This document shows, in pieces, positions 1-5,838 of a stretch of DNA of 6,035 bases. Origin of the DNA: JASMTM01 sp046483075 (GTDB lineage Bacteria > Thermotogota > Thermotogae > Petrotogales > Kosmotogaceae); the NCBI GenBank assembly GCA_046483075.1, contig JAWODV010000008.1, forward strand, positions 1-6,035. Reading direction: 5' to 3'. Made by a program: the position numbers and the translations under genes. The notes below the pieces were generated by a model, which saw only the letters and a list, made by a program, of their open reading frames with translations, was not told where the DNA came from and did no database searches. Every line of letters begins with the position of its first letter. Within the stretch, counting starts at the first letter, position 1.

Positions 1-72
1 AAGCAGCTGGAGTGGTATTAGCGGCAAAAACAGGCAAAATATATCATTTTTACCATTTCGTGAAAAAATCAT
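1..72 (-). CDS. N-terminal fragment of an unidentified gene, cut by the window edge
   Basis: An ATG at 72-70 on the minus strand opens a frame that stays open to the window edge, giving 24 residues (starts MIFSRNGKND, then hydrophobic IFCLFLPLIPLQLL). It is preceded by AGGAGGA (87-81), a near-perfect Shine-Dalgarno with an 8-nt spacer, and this is the main reason to call it a gene. The visible part is a short polar, basic start followed by a hydrophobic run, which could be the beginning of a signal peptide or membrane segment. Too little is present to name a family. It is transcribed away from the rest of the window, so 73-284 would be a divergent intergenic region. Confidence 0.42.
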   Translation of the reverse strand, partial: MIFSRNGKNDIFCLFLPLIPLQLL

Positions 73-80
73 ACCACTTT

Positions 81-87
81 TCCTCCT
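81..87 (-). promoter_or_regulatory. Strong Shine-Dalgarno of the minus-strand partial gene
   Basis: The plus strand reads TCCTCCT, so the minus strand reads AGGAGGA, 8 nt before the ATG at 72. The AT-rich run at 87-97 overlaps it and is too close to serve as an archaeal TATA box for a transcript that includes this site. A weaker TATA-like stretch on the minus strand at 111-120 is better placed. Confidence 0.5.
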
Positions 88-240
88 ATAATATATAGTA
101 GTTTTTTCTCGATATCATAATTTCATGCAAATACCCCCTACTTTACACCCAAAATATGCAATCGAGCGACACTTTCAATGACAACTATTAACATGGTGGT
201 AGGATTTTTGTTAATTTCAGCACAAAAAACACCAAAATTG

Positions 241-248
241 TTATATTA
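241..248 (+). promoter_or_regulatory. Putative TATA box for the zinc-ribbon gene
   Basis: TTATATTA lies about 26 nt upstream of position 270. A transcript starting there would just include the GGAAGTGA ribosome-binding site at 271-278. The bacterial-looking TATAAT at 263-268 would start transcription around 275, inside the ribosome-binding site, so the archaeal reading fits better. Confidence 0.35.
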
Positions 249-270
249 CAATACACATATAGTATAATAT

Positions 271-278
271 GGAAGTGA
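271..278 (+). promoter_or_regulatory. Ribosome-binding site of the zinc-ribbon gene
   Basis: GGAAGTGA matches the Shine-Dalgarno consensus GGAGGTGA at seven of eight positions and is 6 nt from the ATG at 285. This fixes that start. Confidence 0.6.
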
Positions 279-284
279 CCACCA

Positions 285-515
285 ATGCGTCCACCTAAAC
301 GCTGCCCTCGCTGTGGGAGATTCCGAATGAAGCAATATCACGGCAACGGCATGACGTGGTGGGAATGCGACTGCGGCTACGCTGAAGGGCTGGAAGGCAA
401 AAGCTTTGAGCAGGAGCGGCATTTGCAGGAGCTCGCTGATGACATCCATGGTTACGGGCGTGATCCGGAGGAGCTTGATGAGGATGTCACGGGCGGCAGC
501 GACCAAATGTTCTAA
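285..515 (+). CDS. Small zinc-ribbon protein with acidic tail
   Basis: A 76-residue protein. Residues 1-32 form a compact zinc ribbon: a CPRCG knuckle (C7, C10), then a linker with paired tryptophans (W25, W26) and a second knuckle C28-D-C30-G. The four cysteines suit one zinc ion, although the second knuckle is CxC rather than the usual CxxC. The basic N terminus (RPPKR) and zinc ribbon suggest contact with nucleic acid or a partner protein. Residues 42-70 are acidic (QERHLQELADD, DPEELDEDV) and probably helical then disordered. The gene is clearly richer in GC than those after it, so it may belong to the chromosomal backbone rather than to the AT-rich cargo. Its function is unknown. The start is supported by the site at 271-278. 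Stop is TAA. Confidence 0.72.
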   Translation: MRPPKRCPRCGRFRMKQYHGNGMTWWECDCGYAEGLEGKSFEQERHLQELADDIHGYGRDPEELDEDVTGGSDQMF

Positions 516-545
516 GGCGTAGGCGTGGCTACATCCTACCGCAGC

Positions 546-596
546 GGTTCTGTCTATAAATTCGGGGCGTAAAGAATGGCTGTCGAATGCGGGTCG
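546..596 (+). repeat. Left member of a diverged inverted repeat pair bracketing the AT-rich block
   Basis: The segment begins with GGTTCTGTC (546-554) and ends with AATGCGGGTCG (586-596). The same two words occur in the same order on the minus strand at 5980-5972 and 5941-5931, with 31 nt between them here and 30 nt there. The middle is similar only with gaps, and similarity stops at both outer edges. This copy overlaps the leader of the 609 gene, including its candidate TATA box. Confidence 0.5.
555..561 (+). promoter_or_regulatory. Putative TATA box for the small-protein/HEPN pair
   Basis: TATAAAT, preceded by TC, lies so that transcription would begin near 583. That leaves a leader of about 26 nt containing the GGTGAT ribosome-binding site before the ATG at 609. 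Spacing and sequence both fit an archaeal promoter. Confidence 0.4.
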
Positions 597-597
597 T

Positions 598-603
598 GGT
601 GAT
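598..603 (+). promoter_or_regulatory. Ribosome-binding site deciding the 609 start
   Basis: GGTGAT is a perfect part of the GGAGGTGATC consensus and ends 5 nt before the ATG at 609. The internal ATGs at 621 and 660 have no comparable site, so 609 is preferred even though residues 1-17 look like an added low-complexity tail. Confidence 0.5.
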
Positions 604-608
604 AAATA

Positions 609-863
609 ATGTGTGGTAACATGGAAAATGATAATAACCAAGAGAACAATACAATAGATATGATAAGTTTCGAGGTAGCCGTTGATAGAGCAATGGATTT
701 TTTAAGAAATTCTGGTTATCCTTTTGCGAGACTTGTTGATGCCCGTAAATATGCTGGTAATTGGGTTGTATCAGTAGATGTCGGGATAGCATATGAAGAT
801 TTGAGAAAGGTTAGGGTTCATGGTCAAAATGGAAAAATTATTGGCTTCGAGAAAAAACGTTGA
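609..863 (+). CDS. Small alpha/beta protein of unknown function, partner of the HEPN-like gene
   Basis: An 84-residue protein. Residues 1-17 are rich in N, D and E and probably disordered. Residues 18-34 (MISFEVAVDRAMDFLRN) form an amphipathic helix. Residues 40-80 look like a small beta-sheet: RLVDARKYAGNWVVSVDVG, then KVRVHGQNGKIIGFEKKR. The pattern of one helix followed by W-V-V-x-V-D-V and a V-R-V-x-x-x-x-G-K-I-I-G-F ending recalls PepSY-like or cystatin-like small domains, and the related layout in gas-vesicle GvpO. I recognise only this shape, not a characterised family. No nucleotidyltransferase motif is visible, so it is not the MNT half of a classic MNT/HEPN toxin-antitoxin pair. It overlaps the next gene by 44 nt, implying co-translation. 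Stop is TGA. Confidence 0.68.
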   Translation: MCGNMENDNNQENNTIDMISFEVAVDRAMDFLRNSGYPFARLVDARKYAGNWVVSVDVGIAYEDLRKVRVHGQNGKIIGFEKKR

Positions 864-1254
864 GAATGTTTTTGCTGATTATTCACGGATGTCTGACCAG
901 TATTATGAAAACATGGTCGAAGTGTATCATAGAGGTGAATACAGGAAGGCTTCTGAGTTATTATGGGGTGCTATATCTCAGTTGATTAAGGCATTAGCAG
1001 CATTATACGGAAAAAGGATTACTGCGCACTCCGATTTTTTTCCATTTGTTAAACAAATATCTAAGGAAATAAAAAATCCAGATTATTATGAATTATTTTT
1101 GTTTGTCCATAATCTCCATAAAAATTTCTATGACCAAATGTTTCCTAATGAAGATTTTATTATATATCTACAAAATGCAGACCATTTTATTATTAAAACA
1201 AGAGAATATATAGAAAAAAGATTAAAAGAATTGGGGATTAGAGAGCCTGACTGA
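820..1254 (+). CDS. PaREP1/HEPN-like all-helical protein
   Basis: A 144-residue, largely helical protein. Residues 24-60 (YYENMVEVYHRGEYRKASELLWGAISQLIKALA) match the PaREP1-type HEPN core, in which a G-[DE]-Y-x-x-A-S-E-x-L-W-G-A helix is followed by an (I/V)KA(L/V)A helix. Residues 93-105 (LFVHNLHKNFYDQ) match the conserved L-H-x-N-F-Y segment, and a closing helix spans 117-137. HEPN proteins bind nucleotides or RNA, and many are RNase toxins. The canonical catalytic R-x4-6-H is not evident; the nearest is R66-x3-H70, so RNase activity is doubtful. The start is uncertain: ATG 820 has AAGG and AGGG upstream, and ATG 829 is an alternative. The last 17 bp overlap the convergent transposase 3' end. 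It is AT-rich like its partner. Confidence 0.72.
   Translation: MVKMEKLLASRKNVENVFADYSRMSDQYYENMVEVYHRGEYRKASELLWGAISQLIKALAALYGKRITAHSDFFPFVKQISKEIKNPDYYELFLFVHNLHKNFYDQMFPNEDFIIYLQNADHFIIKTREYIEKRLKELGIREPD
1238..1254. other. Convergent 17-bp overlap of the HEPN and transposase 3' ends
   Basis: The plus-strand TGA (1252-1254) and the minus-strand TAA (1240-1238) lie inside each other's genes. The last four codons before the HEPN stop (REPD) fall in this overlap. Either the HEPN tail was reshaped by insertion of the element, or the transposase reads out through the element end. Confidence 0.7.
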
Positions 1255-2386
1255 GCAGGCCCATCCATCGGTTGCGTCCCAGAGACAGGTTTATTCCTGC
1301 TTCCTCGGCGGGTGTGCGTCCATCCAGAGCCGTATGTGGCCGGATGAAGTTGTAGTATGTTCTGATGTTTTCGTTCATCTCTCTGGCCGTCATGTCGTTC
1401 TGGAGGCCACGCATTACCTTATCCCGTTCTCTATATGTTCCGTGGTAGCGTTCCAGTACGTTGTTGTTTATCCTGTCTCGGATGCCGACGTTGCCGATGT
1501 GTTGGGTGTCATCGCCAAATTCCTGTCGTATAGCGGATGGATAGGCACTCATGCCGTCGCTAATCATAAACCAGGGTTTGGCATCCTTGGTCTGTTTCTT
1601 CGCTTTCTGCATGACCATCCGTGTCTCCAGTGTGCTACGCTGTTCGGTTATCTCATTGGCTATCAGGAAACGGGTTTTCTCGTCCATGATGTTCCATGAA
1701 TAGAGCCATTTGTTTTCAGCCTTGATTTTCTGCTCGTCGATGTGCCAGGTGTCGCCCACATTCGGCTCAAGTTTTTGGACGTGCTCGTTGATTTTTTCCA
1801 TGAAGGTGTTAATCCATATCCTGATAGTCTCGTGATGCAGGGAGATGCCGTAAAACTGTTCTATGGTATCCGCTATCTTACGGAGAGACAATCCCTTGTA
1901 GTATAAGTCCATTGACAGAGCGATAAGTTTAGTGTTGGCCTTGCGGTGTTTGATTGGCTCATTGGTGAACAGCCGTCCACATTCCTTGCACTCATATCGC
2001 TGTAGGATACCACTCTTTGTTTTCCGTTTACCACGCTTGATGACGTTGAGGGAGTTACACTGGTCGCAGCGTACCTTGTCATCGTTTTCCAGTTCATCCT
2101 GCAAATCCAGCACATCCGCTTTATCCCTTAGTTGCAGGAACATCTGAACGCTCTGAATGTGCTTACAATGTAGATGGGTTTCCGTGTGGTCGGGGCATGT
2201 ACATGTCCACTGGCCGTTATGCTCAACGGTATATCGTTTTTCGCTGTCCGATTGTGAGCAGACAATGTATTTTTCTTTCCCTACAATCTTGGGCATATCA
2301 CCCTTCGCTATGATGGCATACGCCCTGATTTTTCTCAGGTTTTCCAAATTCTGTTTTTGGGTTTCACTTAGCATGTCAGACACCAT
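1238..2386 (-). CDS. IS6-like DDE transposase with N-terminal SWIM zinc finger
   Basis: A 382-residue, apparently intact transposase. Residues 53-76 carry a SWIM zinc finger (C62-x-C64, then C74-x-H76). Residues 107-136 form a zinc ribbon (C107, C110, C133, C136). Residues 155-192 (LYYKGLSLRKIADTIEQFYGISLHHETIRIW) are the helix-turn-helix of IS6-like enzymes. The RNase-H-like core has D217 (in WHIDE), D277 (in ISDG) and E312 (in NNVLERYHG), giving the DD(34)E spacing of IS6, plus the usual R-Y-x-x-F-I-R-P-H-type ending at 342-351. The SWIM and zinc ribbon add over 100 residues to a standard IS6 enzyme and probably help DNA binding. The TATA box at 2412-2405 would start transcription near 2382, so Met5 (ATG at 2374) may be the true start. 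I found no convincing terminal inverted repeats or target duplication next to the gene. Stop is TAA, inside the HEPN gene. Confidence 0.88.
   Translation of the reverse strand: MVSDMLSETQKQNLENLRKIRAYAIIAKGDMPKIVGKEKYIVCSQSDSEKRYTVEHNGQWTCTCPDHTETHLHCKHIQSVQMFLQLRDKADVLDLQDELENDDKVRCDQCNSLNVIKRGKRKTKSGILQRYECKECGRLFTNEPIKHRKANTKLIALSMDLYYKGLSLRKIADTIEQFYGISLHHETIRIWINTFMEKINEHVQKLEPNVGDTWHIDEQKIKAENKWLYSWNIMDEKTRFLIANEITEQRSTLETRMVMQKAKKQTKDAKPWFMISDGMSAYPSAIRQEFGDDTQHIGNVGIRDRINNNVLERYHGTYRERDKVMRGLQNDMTAREMNENIRTYYNFIRPHTALDGRTPAEEAGINLSLGRNRWMGLLSQAL
1245..1260. other. Small inverted repeat at the transposase 3' end
   Basis: GCCTG (1245-1249) and CAGGC (1256-1260) can pair around a 6-nt loop. 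It spans the HEPN stop and the last transposase codons. It could act in termination for either strand or mark the element end. It is short enough to be chance. Confidence 0.25.
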
Positions 2387-2404
2387 ATCTATAACGGGAA
2401 ACAG

Positions 2405-2412
2405 TATATAAA
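2405..2412 (-). promoter_or_regulatory. TATA box of the transposase gene
   Basis: The minus strand reads TTTATATA, the archaeal consensus. Its centre is about 22 nt before the ATG at 2386 and 34 nt before the in-frame ATG at 2374. Transcription would begin near 2382, giving a very short leader to Met5 or a leaderless message. Confidence 0.5.
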
Positions 2413-2416
2413 TGTT

Positions 2417-2461
2417 TGTATTTTACACTATTTTTATATTGTATTTTAAATGTAAAATACA
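2417..2461. promoter_or_regulatory. Palindromic operator cluster between divergent promoters
   Basis: TGTATTTTACA (2417-2427) and TGTAAAATACA (2451-2461) are exact reverse complements of each other, and each has the symmetric form TGTA-N3-TACA. A half-conserved third copy, TGTATTTTAAA, lies at 2440-2450, directly abutting the last site. GTATTTTA recurs with a 23-bp period (2418 and 2441), about two helical turns. The cluster lies exactly between the minus-strand TATA (2405-2412) and the plus-strand TATA (2467-2474). A dimeric regulator such as the adjacent ribbon-helix-helix protein is the natural candidate ligand. This is inference from position and symmetry. Confidence 0.5.
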
Positions 2462-2466
2462 CAAGT

Positions 2467-2474
2467 TTTATAAT
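2467..2474 (+). promoter_or_regulatory. TATA box of the RHH/restriction-modification operon
   Basis: TTTATAAT with its centre near 2470 would place the transcript start near 2496, about 6 nt before the ATG at 2502. The first gene would therefore be almost leaderless, with only a weak GAGG (2495-2498) too close to the start to be a good ribosome-binding site. Confidence 0.42.
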
Positions 2475-2501
2475 GTATATGCTGTTTACTATTCGAGGCG
2501 A

Positions 2502-2651
2502 ATGAAAACTGTTACCGTGGATGACAATGCCCATAACATCCTTTTATGGGCAAAAAAACAGATGAAATCTCAGGGGATAGAAAAACCAAGTCATTCCGAA
2601 GCAATACGATGGATGAAACAACAGATAATAGGAAATGAGGTTGAAGAATGA
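2502..2651 (+). CDS. Ribbon-helix-helix transcriptional regulator (antitoxin-like)
   Basis: A 49-residue protein with the ribbon-helix-helix layout. Residues 2-7 (KTVTVD) form the DNA-contacting beta strand, residues 9-24 (NAHNILLWAKKQMKSQ) the first helix, and residues 29-43 (PSHSEAIRWMKQQII) the second helix, with the S-x-S-E-A-I-type cap common in MetJ/Arc and antitoxin proteins. Such proteins dimerise and bind short palindromes in the DNA major groove. It is first in the operon, and symmetric sites lie just upstream of its promoter, so autorepression and control of the restriction enzyme, like a controller (C) protein, is likely. No toxin gene follows. An in-frame upstream ATG at 2412 would run through the operators and TATA box, so 2502 is chosen. 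Stop is TGA in an ATGA overlap. Confidence 0.66.
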   Translation: MKTVTVDDNAHNILLWAKKQMKSQGIEKPSHSEAIRWMKQQIIGNEVEE

Positions 2652-2716
2652 AAAAATCAATAAATGGTGATGGTGTTATTGGTTCGAGCGTCAGCAAAAA
2701 TACCATCGATAAGTAG
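2648..2716 (+). CDS. Micro-ORF of 22 codons coupled to the RHH gene
   Basis: The ATG overlaps the RHH stop as ATGA (2648-2651), the usual sign of translational coupling. The peptide MKKSINGDGVIGSSVSKNTI plus DK ends at a TAG, the only TAG stop among the frames called here. The G-D-G-V-I-G-S-S-V-S-x-N stretch resembles the glycine/asparagine-rich repeats of some defence-associated proteins, so it may be a remnant of a longer gene, a leader peptide, or chance. No separate ribosome-binding site is evident. In the same frame the codons after TAG run to a TAA at 2738-2740. Confidence 0.3.
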   Translation: MKKSINGDGVIGSSVSKNTIDK

Positions 2717-2742
2717 AATGATAGAGAAAAAGATGGTTAACT

Positions 2743-2749
2743 GGGGGTA
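2743..2749 (+). promoter_or_regulatory. Ribosome-binding site of the restriction-modification gene
   Basis: GGGGGTA, continuing AT, matches most of GGAGGTGAT and ends about 5 to 7 nt before the ATG at 2755. It supports this start and independent translation of the enzyme within the operon. Confidence 0.5.
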
Positions 2750-2754
2750 ATAAT

Positions 2755-5700
2755 ATGTCCGTCGATATAGATTATGTTAAAAAATATCTTGAGAGTATGG
2801 GCTTCGAGATATTAGACGGGACTGATGCTACATGGTACAAGAAATATCCGAGCCATGATAACTATGTTATAAAGATAGACTTAAGCTACCAAGAACCTAG
2901 TGACTGTAAAATAGATTATGGTCAAAAAATAAAAGTACGGAGAAAAACCACATCTAATTTTGCTAACAAGGAAAATTTAGTAGTATTAGAATGTGTAAAT
3001 AGGCTACTAGGAAAAGGGTACAAACCTAGCCGGATTGAACTAGAAAAAGGTTGGAGGGTAGGTGGGTACTTAGATATTTTAGTACGGGATAAAAATGATG
3101 ATAGCTACCTTATGATAGAATGTAAGCAATATGGTCGGGAATATAACAGAGCAGTAAATATTATTTTACAGAACGAAAAGAAAGAACAATTACTACATTA
3201 TTACATCCAAGAAAAAAGTACAAAATATGTTGCTCTCTATTGTTCTACTTTAGAAAATGGAAAAATTGATTATAAAAATAGTATAATACCCGTAGAACAG
3301 TTTAAGAATTGTAATAATCAACAAGAGATTTACGAAGAATGGGACAAAGTTTTCCAGTCTAAAGGCATATTTGAGGAGGGTATTCAACCATACGGAATTA
3401 GGTTTATTGGTATACGTAAGAATGATTTAAAGCAATTTGGCCGTGCAGATATAAACGGCAGAACGGGGACTGAAGGAACAATATTCAATAGATTTGCTGA
3501 AATTCTAAGGCGGCATACTATCTCAGATAAAACAAATGCGTATAATAAAATATTCAACTTATTTTTATGTAAGATTGTTGATGAAGACGAAAAATTGGAT
3601 GACGACGAATTGGATTTTCAGTGGAAAGCTCCAGAAAATGCCGAGGTAGTTCTCAGTAGGTTAAATGATTTGTACAAGTCTGGTATGAAAGAATACTTGG
3701 AATTGGATGTTGCAGATGTAACAGAGGATGAATTAGAAGAAGAGTTGAATAGATTAACAAACGGCCTTAACGGAGCAGCAAAAAGTATTAGAGATATGTT
3801 TAAGCAGTTAAGGCTTTACAAAAATAATGAATTTGCATTTAAGGAAGTTATCAACAGGAGAACTTTTTTAGAAAATGCCGAAGTCGTGAAAGAAGTAGTA
3901 AAACTCCTTGAGCCATATCAAATAAAATATTCGCAAAAAGAGCAATTTTTAGGAGAATTCTTCGAGAGGCTACTTAACATTGGTATAAAGCAAGAGGCTG
4001 GACAGTTCTTTACTCCAGTACCGATTGCTAACTTTATGACAAAATCCATCCCGTTTGAAAATATTATTGAAAACAAAATAAATAACAAGAACCAAGAGTT
4101 CCTACCGTATGTAATTGATTACGCCTGCGGCAGCGGGCATTTCCTTACGGAAACAATGGACAGAGTGGACAAAATTTTGCAGGATATAGACGAGGATGCT
4201 CTCAAAACTAAAACACAAATGGATAATATTGTGGGATGGAAGCGTTCTTTCAAATGGGCTAAACAATTTGTATACGGAATAGAAAAGGATTACAGGCTAG
4301 CAAAAACAACAAAAGTGGCATGTTTCCTTAACGGAGATGGAGAAGCCAATGTAATTTATGGTGACGGCCTTGATAATTTTACATCAGAGTTATACAGAGA
4401 TAAACTGAAACTAGAAGAAATGAAAAGAGACAATCAAGTATTTGATGTGGTAATAGCAAATCCCCCATATTCTGTGGAAAATTTCAAGTTTCTATTAAAT
4501 GATGGGGATGAAAGTTTTGAGTTATTTTCTGAATTAACAGACAAAAGTGATGACATAGAATGTTTATTTCTTGAAAGAACCAAACATTTGCTGAAAGATG
4601 GTGGATATGCTGCTGTTATATTTCCTAATAGTTTACTTCTTAACAAAGGAATACACCAGAAGGCTAGGAAGTTGTTGTTAAAATATTTTGAGATAAAAGG
4701 AATATGTCAGTTTGGTAACAAGACATTTGCTGCTAGTGGACAAAAAACATCTGTACTATTTTTGGTGAGAAGAGATAATTACTATTGGAAGAATGCTGAA
4801 AAAATAGTGAATAAATTTTTAGAAACTGGCGAGGATTGCGCCTTCGATAATGTAGAAAATATATTCCAGAAATATGTTTCACAGACTTACCCAGATATAT
4901 CTTTTGAAGAATATTTAACCGAATTGCAGCAAGATAAATTTTTTCAGTCAGAGAAAGAGAAACTGTTGTACTTTTTGTTGGCATATGGACAAAAAGTAGT
5001 TGTTGTAAAATCTGGTGAAAAGGAACAAGAAAAGAAATTTTTAGGATATGAACATTCCAGTATGAAAAAATACGAGGGTATTCATCCTTATCCTGACACA
5101 GGCGATAGAAAAATTACCTCCATGCTGTATGATAACGATGTATTATACAATCCAGAAAAAGTCAATACATATATATTAGCGAATTTTTTAGATGAGGAGA
5201 TACCAGATGTTCCACAACATCTAGAAAAACATCTAGATGTAAAAATATTGCATGAAATGATTGATTTTGACGCAAAAAGCTTTGGAAATAGAATATTTGT
5301 TCAGACATTAGATAATCCATATTTAGAGACAGATAAATTCCCTTTAACAACTCTCGGAAACGAAGATGTGGCTGAAATTCTTGACCATAAACGTGACCCT
5401 ATTAGAAAATCAAGGCGAACACCAGGGGAAATACCCTATTATGGGGCTAACGGAGAAACCGATAGGATTAATGACTATATATTTGACGAAAAACTTGTAT
5501 TAATTGGGGAGGATGGAGCACAATGGGACATAGGGGAGAACACGGCATATATTATAGATGGAAAATCCTGGGTTAATAATCATGCTCATGTTGTCCGACC
5601 AAATACAGACAACCTTATTCATGAATATCTTGAGGTTATTTTCAAAAGATTAGATTTCAGTTATTTAAAAAGTAGACCAAATGGAGGAAAATTACTCAAA

Positions 5701-5832
5701 AGTGATTTGACTTCTATTAAATTTCCTCTACCACCAACAGATACCCAAGAGGAAATAATTTCTGAGATGAACAAATATTCAGATAATGAAAAATATGATG
5801 TCCTCGATGAGTATCTCGGTGTTTCCTCTTGA
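2755..5832 (+). CDS. Single-chain restriction-modification-specificity enzyme (type IIG/IIC)
   Basis: A 1025-residue enzyme expected to cut and methylate DNA itself. Residues 75-165 form a PD-(D/E)xK nuclease domain of the HsdR-N kind: E95, D107 (YLDIL) and E122-C-K124. A helical linker spans about 235-390. Residues 395-675 form an N6-adenine methyltransferase of the HsdM type: GQFFTP (416-421), SAM-binding DYACGSGHFL (455-464), acidic E510, IYGDGL (534-539), catalytic NPPY (569-572) and a GQKTSVLFLV strand (662-671). Residues 700-860 are a helical spacer. Residues 861-1005 are one HsdS-like target-recognition domain (PLTTLG, IPYYGANG, IGEDGAQWDIG, NNHAHVV, then FPLPPTDTQEEI). No helicase is present, so it is not type I. 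A single recognition domain suggests either dimerisation on a bipartite site, as in BcgI, or an asymmetric site. All motifs look intact. AT-rich; stop TGA. Confidence 0.9.
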   Translation: MSVDIDYVKKYLESMGFEILDGTDATWYKKYPSHDNYVIKIDLSYQEPSDCKIDYGQKIKVRRKTTSNFANKENLVVLECVNRLLGKGYKPSRIELEKGWRVGGYLDILVRDKNDDSYLMIECKQYGREYNRAVNIILQNEKKEQLLHYYIQEKSTKYVALYCSTLENGKIDYKNSIIPVEQFKNCNNQQEIYEEWDKVFQSKGIFEEGIQPYGIRFIGIRKNDLKQFGRADINGRTGTEGTIFNRFAEILRRHTISDKTNAYNKIFNLFLCKIVDEDEKLDDDELDFQWKAPENAEVVLSRLNDLYKSGMKEYLELDVADVTEDELEEELNRLTNGLNGAAKSIRDMFKQLRLYKNNEFAFKEVINRRTFLENAEVVKEVVKLLEPYQIKYSQKEQFLGEFFERLLNIGIKQEAGQFFTPVPIANFMTKSIPFENIIENKINNKNQEFLPYVIDYACGSGHFLTETMDRVDKILQDIDEDALKTKTQMDNIVGWKRSFKWAKQFVYGIEKDYRLAKTTKVACFLNGDGEANVIYGDGLDNFTSELYRDKLKLEEMKRDNQVFDVVIANPPYSVENFKFLLNDGDESFELFSELTDKSDDIECLFLERTKHLLKDGGYAAVIFPNSLLLNKGIHQKARKLLLKYFEIKGICQFGNKTFAASGQKTSVLFLVRRDNYYWKNAEKIVNKFLETGEDCAFDNVENIFQKYVSQTYPDISFEEYLTELQQDKFFQSEKEKLLYFLLAYGQKVVVVKSGEKEQEKKFLGYEHSSMKKYEGIHPYPDTGDRKITSMLYDNDVLYNPEKVNTYILANFLDEEIPDVPQHLEKHLDVKILHEMIDFDAKSFGNRIFVQTLDNPYLETDKFPLTTLGNEDVAEILDHKRDPIRKSRRTPGEIPYYGANGETDRINDYIFDEKLVLIGEDGAQWDIGENTAYIIDGKSWVNNHAHVVRPNTDNLIHEYLEVIFKRLDFSYLKSRPNGGKLLKSDLTSIKFPLPPTDTQEEIISEMNKYSDNEKYDVLDEYLGVSS

Positions 5833-5838
5833 ATTTAA

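Noticed and set aside
11..78. 8-bp inverted repeat AGTGGTAT (11-18) / ATACCACT (71-78)
   Set aside because: It is short, widely spaced and inside or next to the partial coding region; likely chance.
178..267. Plus-strand 29-codon hydrophobic ORF upstream of the zinc-ribbon gene
   Set aside because: It has no ribosome-binding site, no domain, and it runs through the putative promoter of the next gene.
246..641. Minus-strand ORF of 131 codons over the zinc-ribbon gene
   Set aside because: It lies antisense to a gene with a clear ribosome-binding site and a zinc-ribbon pattern. Its own product has no recognisable domain and no good start signal.
609..1254. Classic MNT/HEPN toxin-antitoxin module
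   Set aside because: The upstream protein lacks the G-S-x-x-x-G and D-x-D nucleotidyltransferase motifs.
1334..1699. Plus-strand ORF of 121 codons inside the transposase, with smaller ones at 1932-2147 and 2157-2411
   Set aside because: They are antisense shadows of a protein with full catalytic and zinc-binding motifs.
2412..2651. Longer 79-residue version of the RHH protein
   Set aside because: The extra N terminus would be encoded by the operator cluster and TATA box and has low-complexity residues. The RHH fold begins at the 2502 start.
2502..5832. Type I restriction system or an RHH-based toxin-antitoxin pair
   Set aside because: No helicase motor or separate HsdM/HsdS is present, and no toxin-like gene follows the RHH gene. 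The long enzyme carries its own nuclease and recognition domains.
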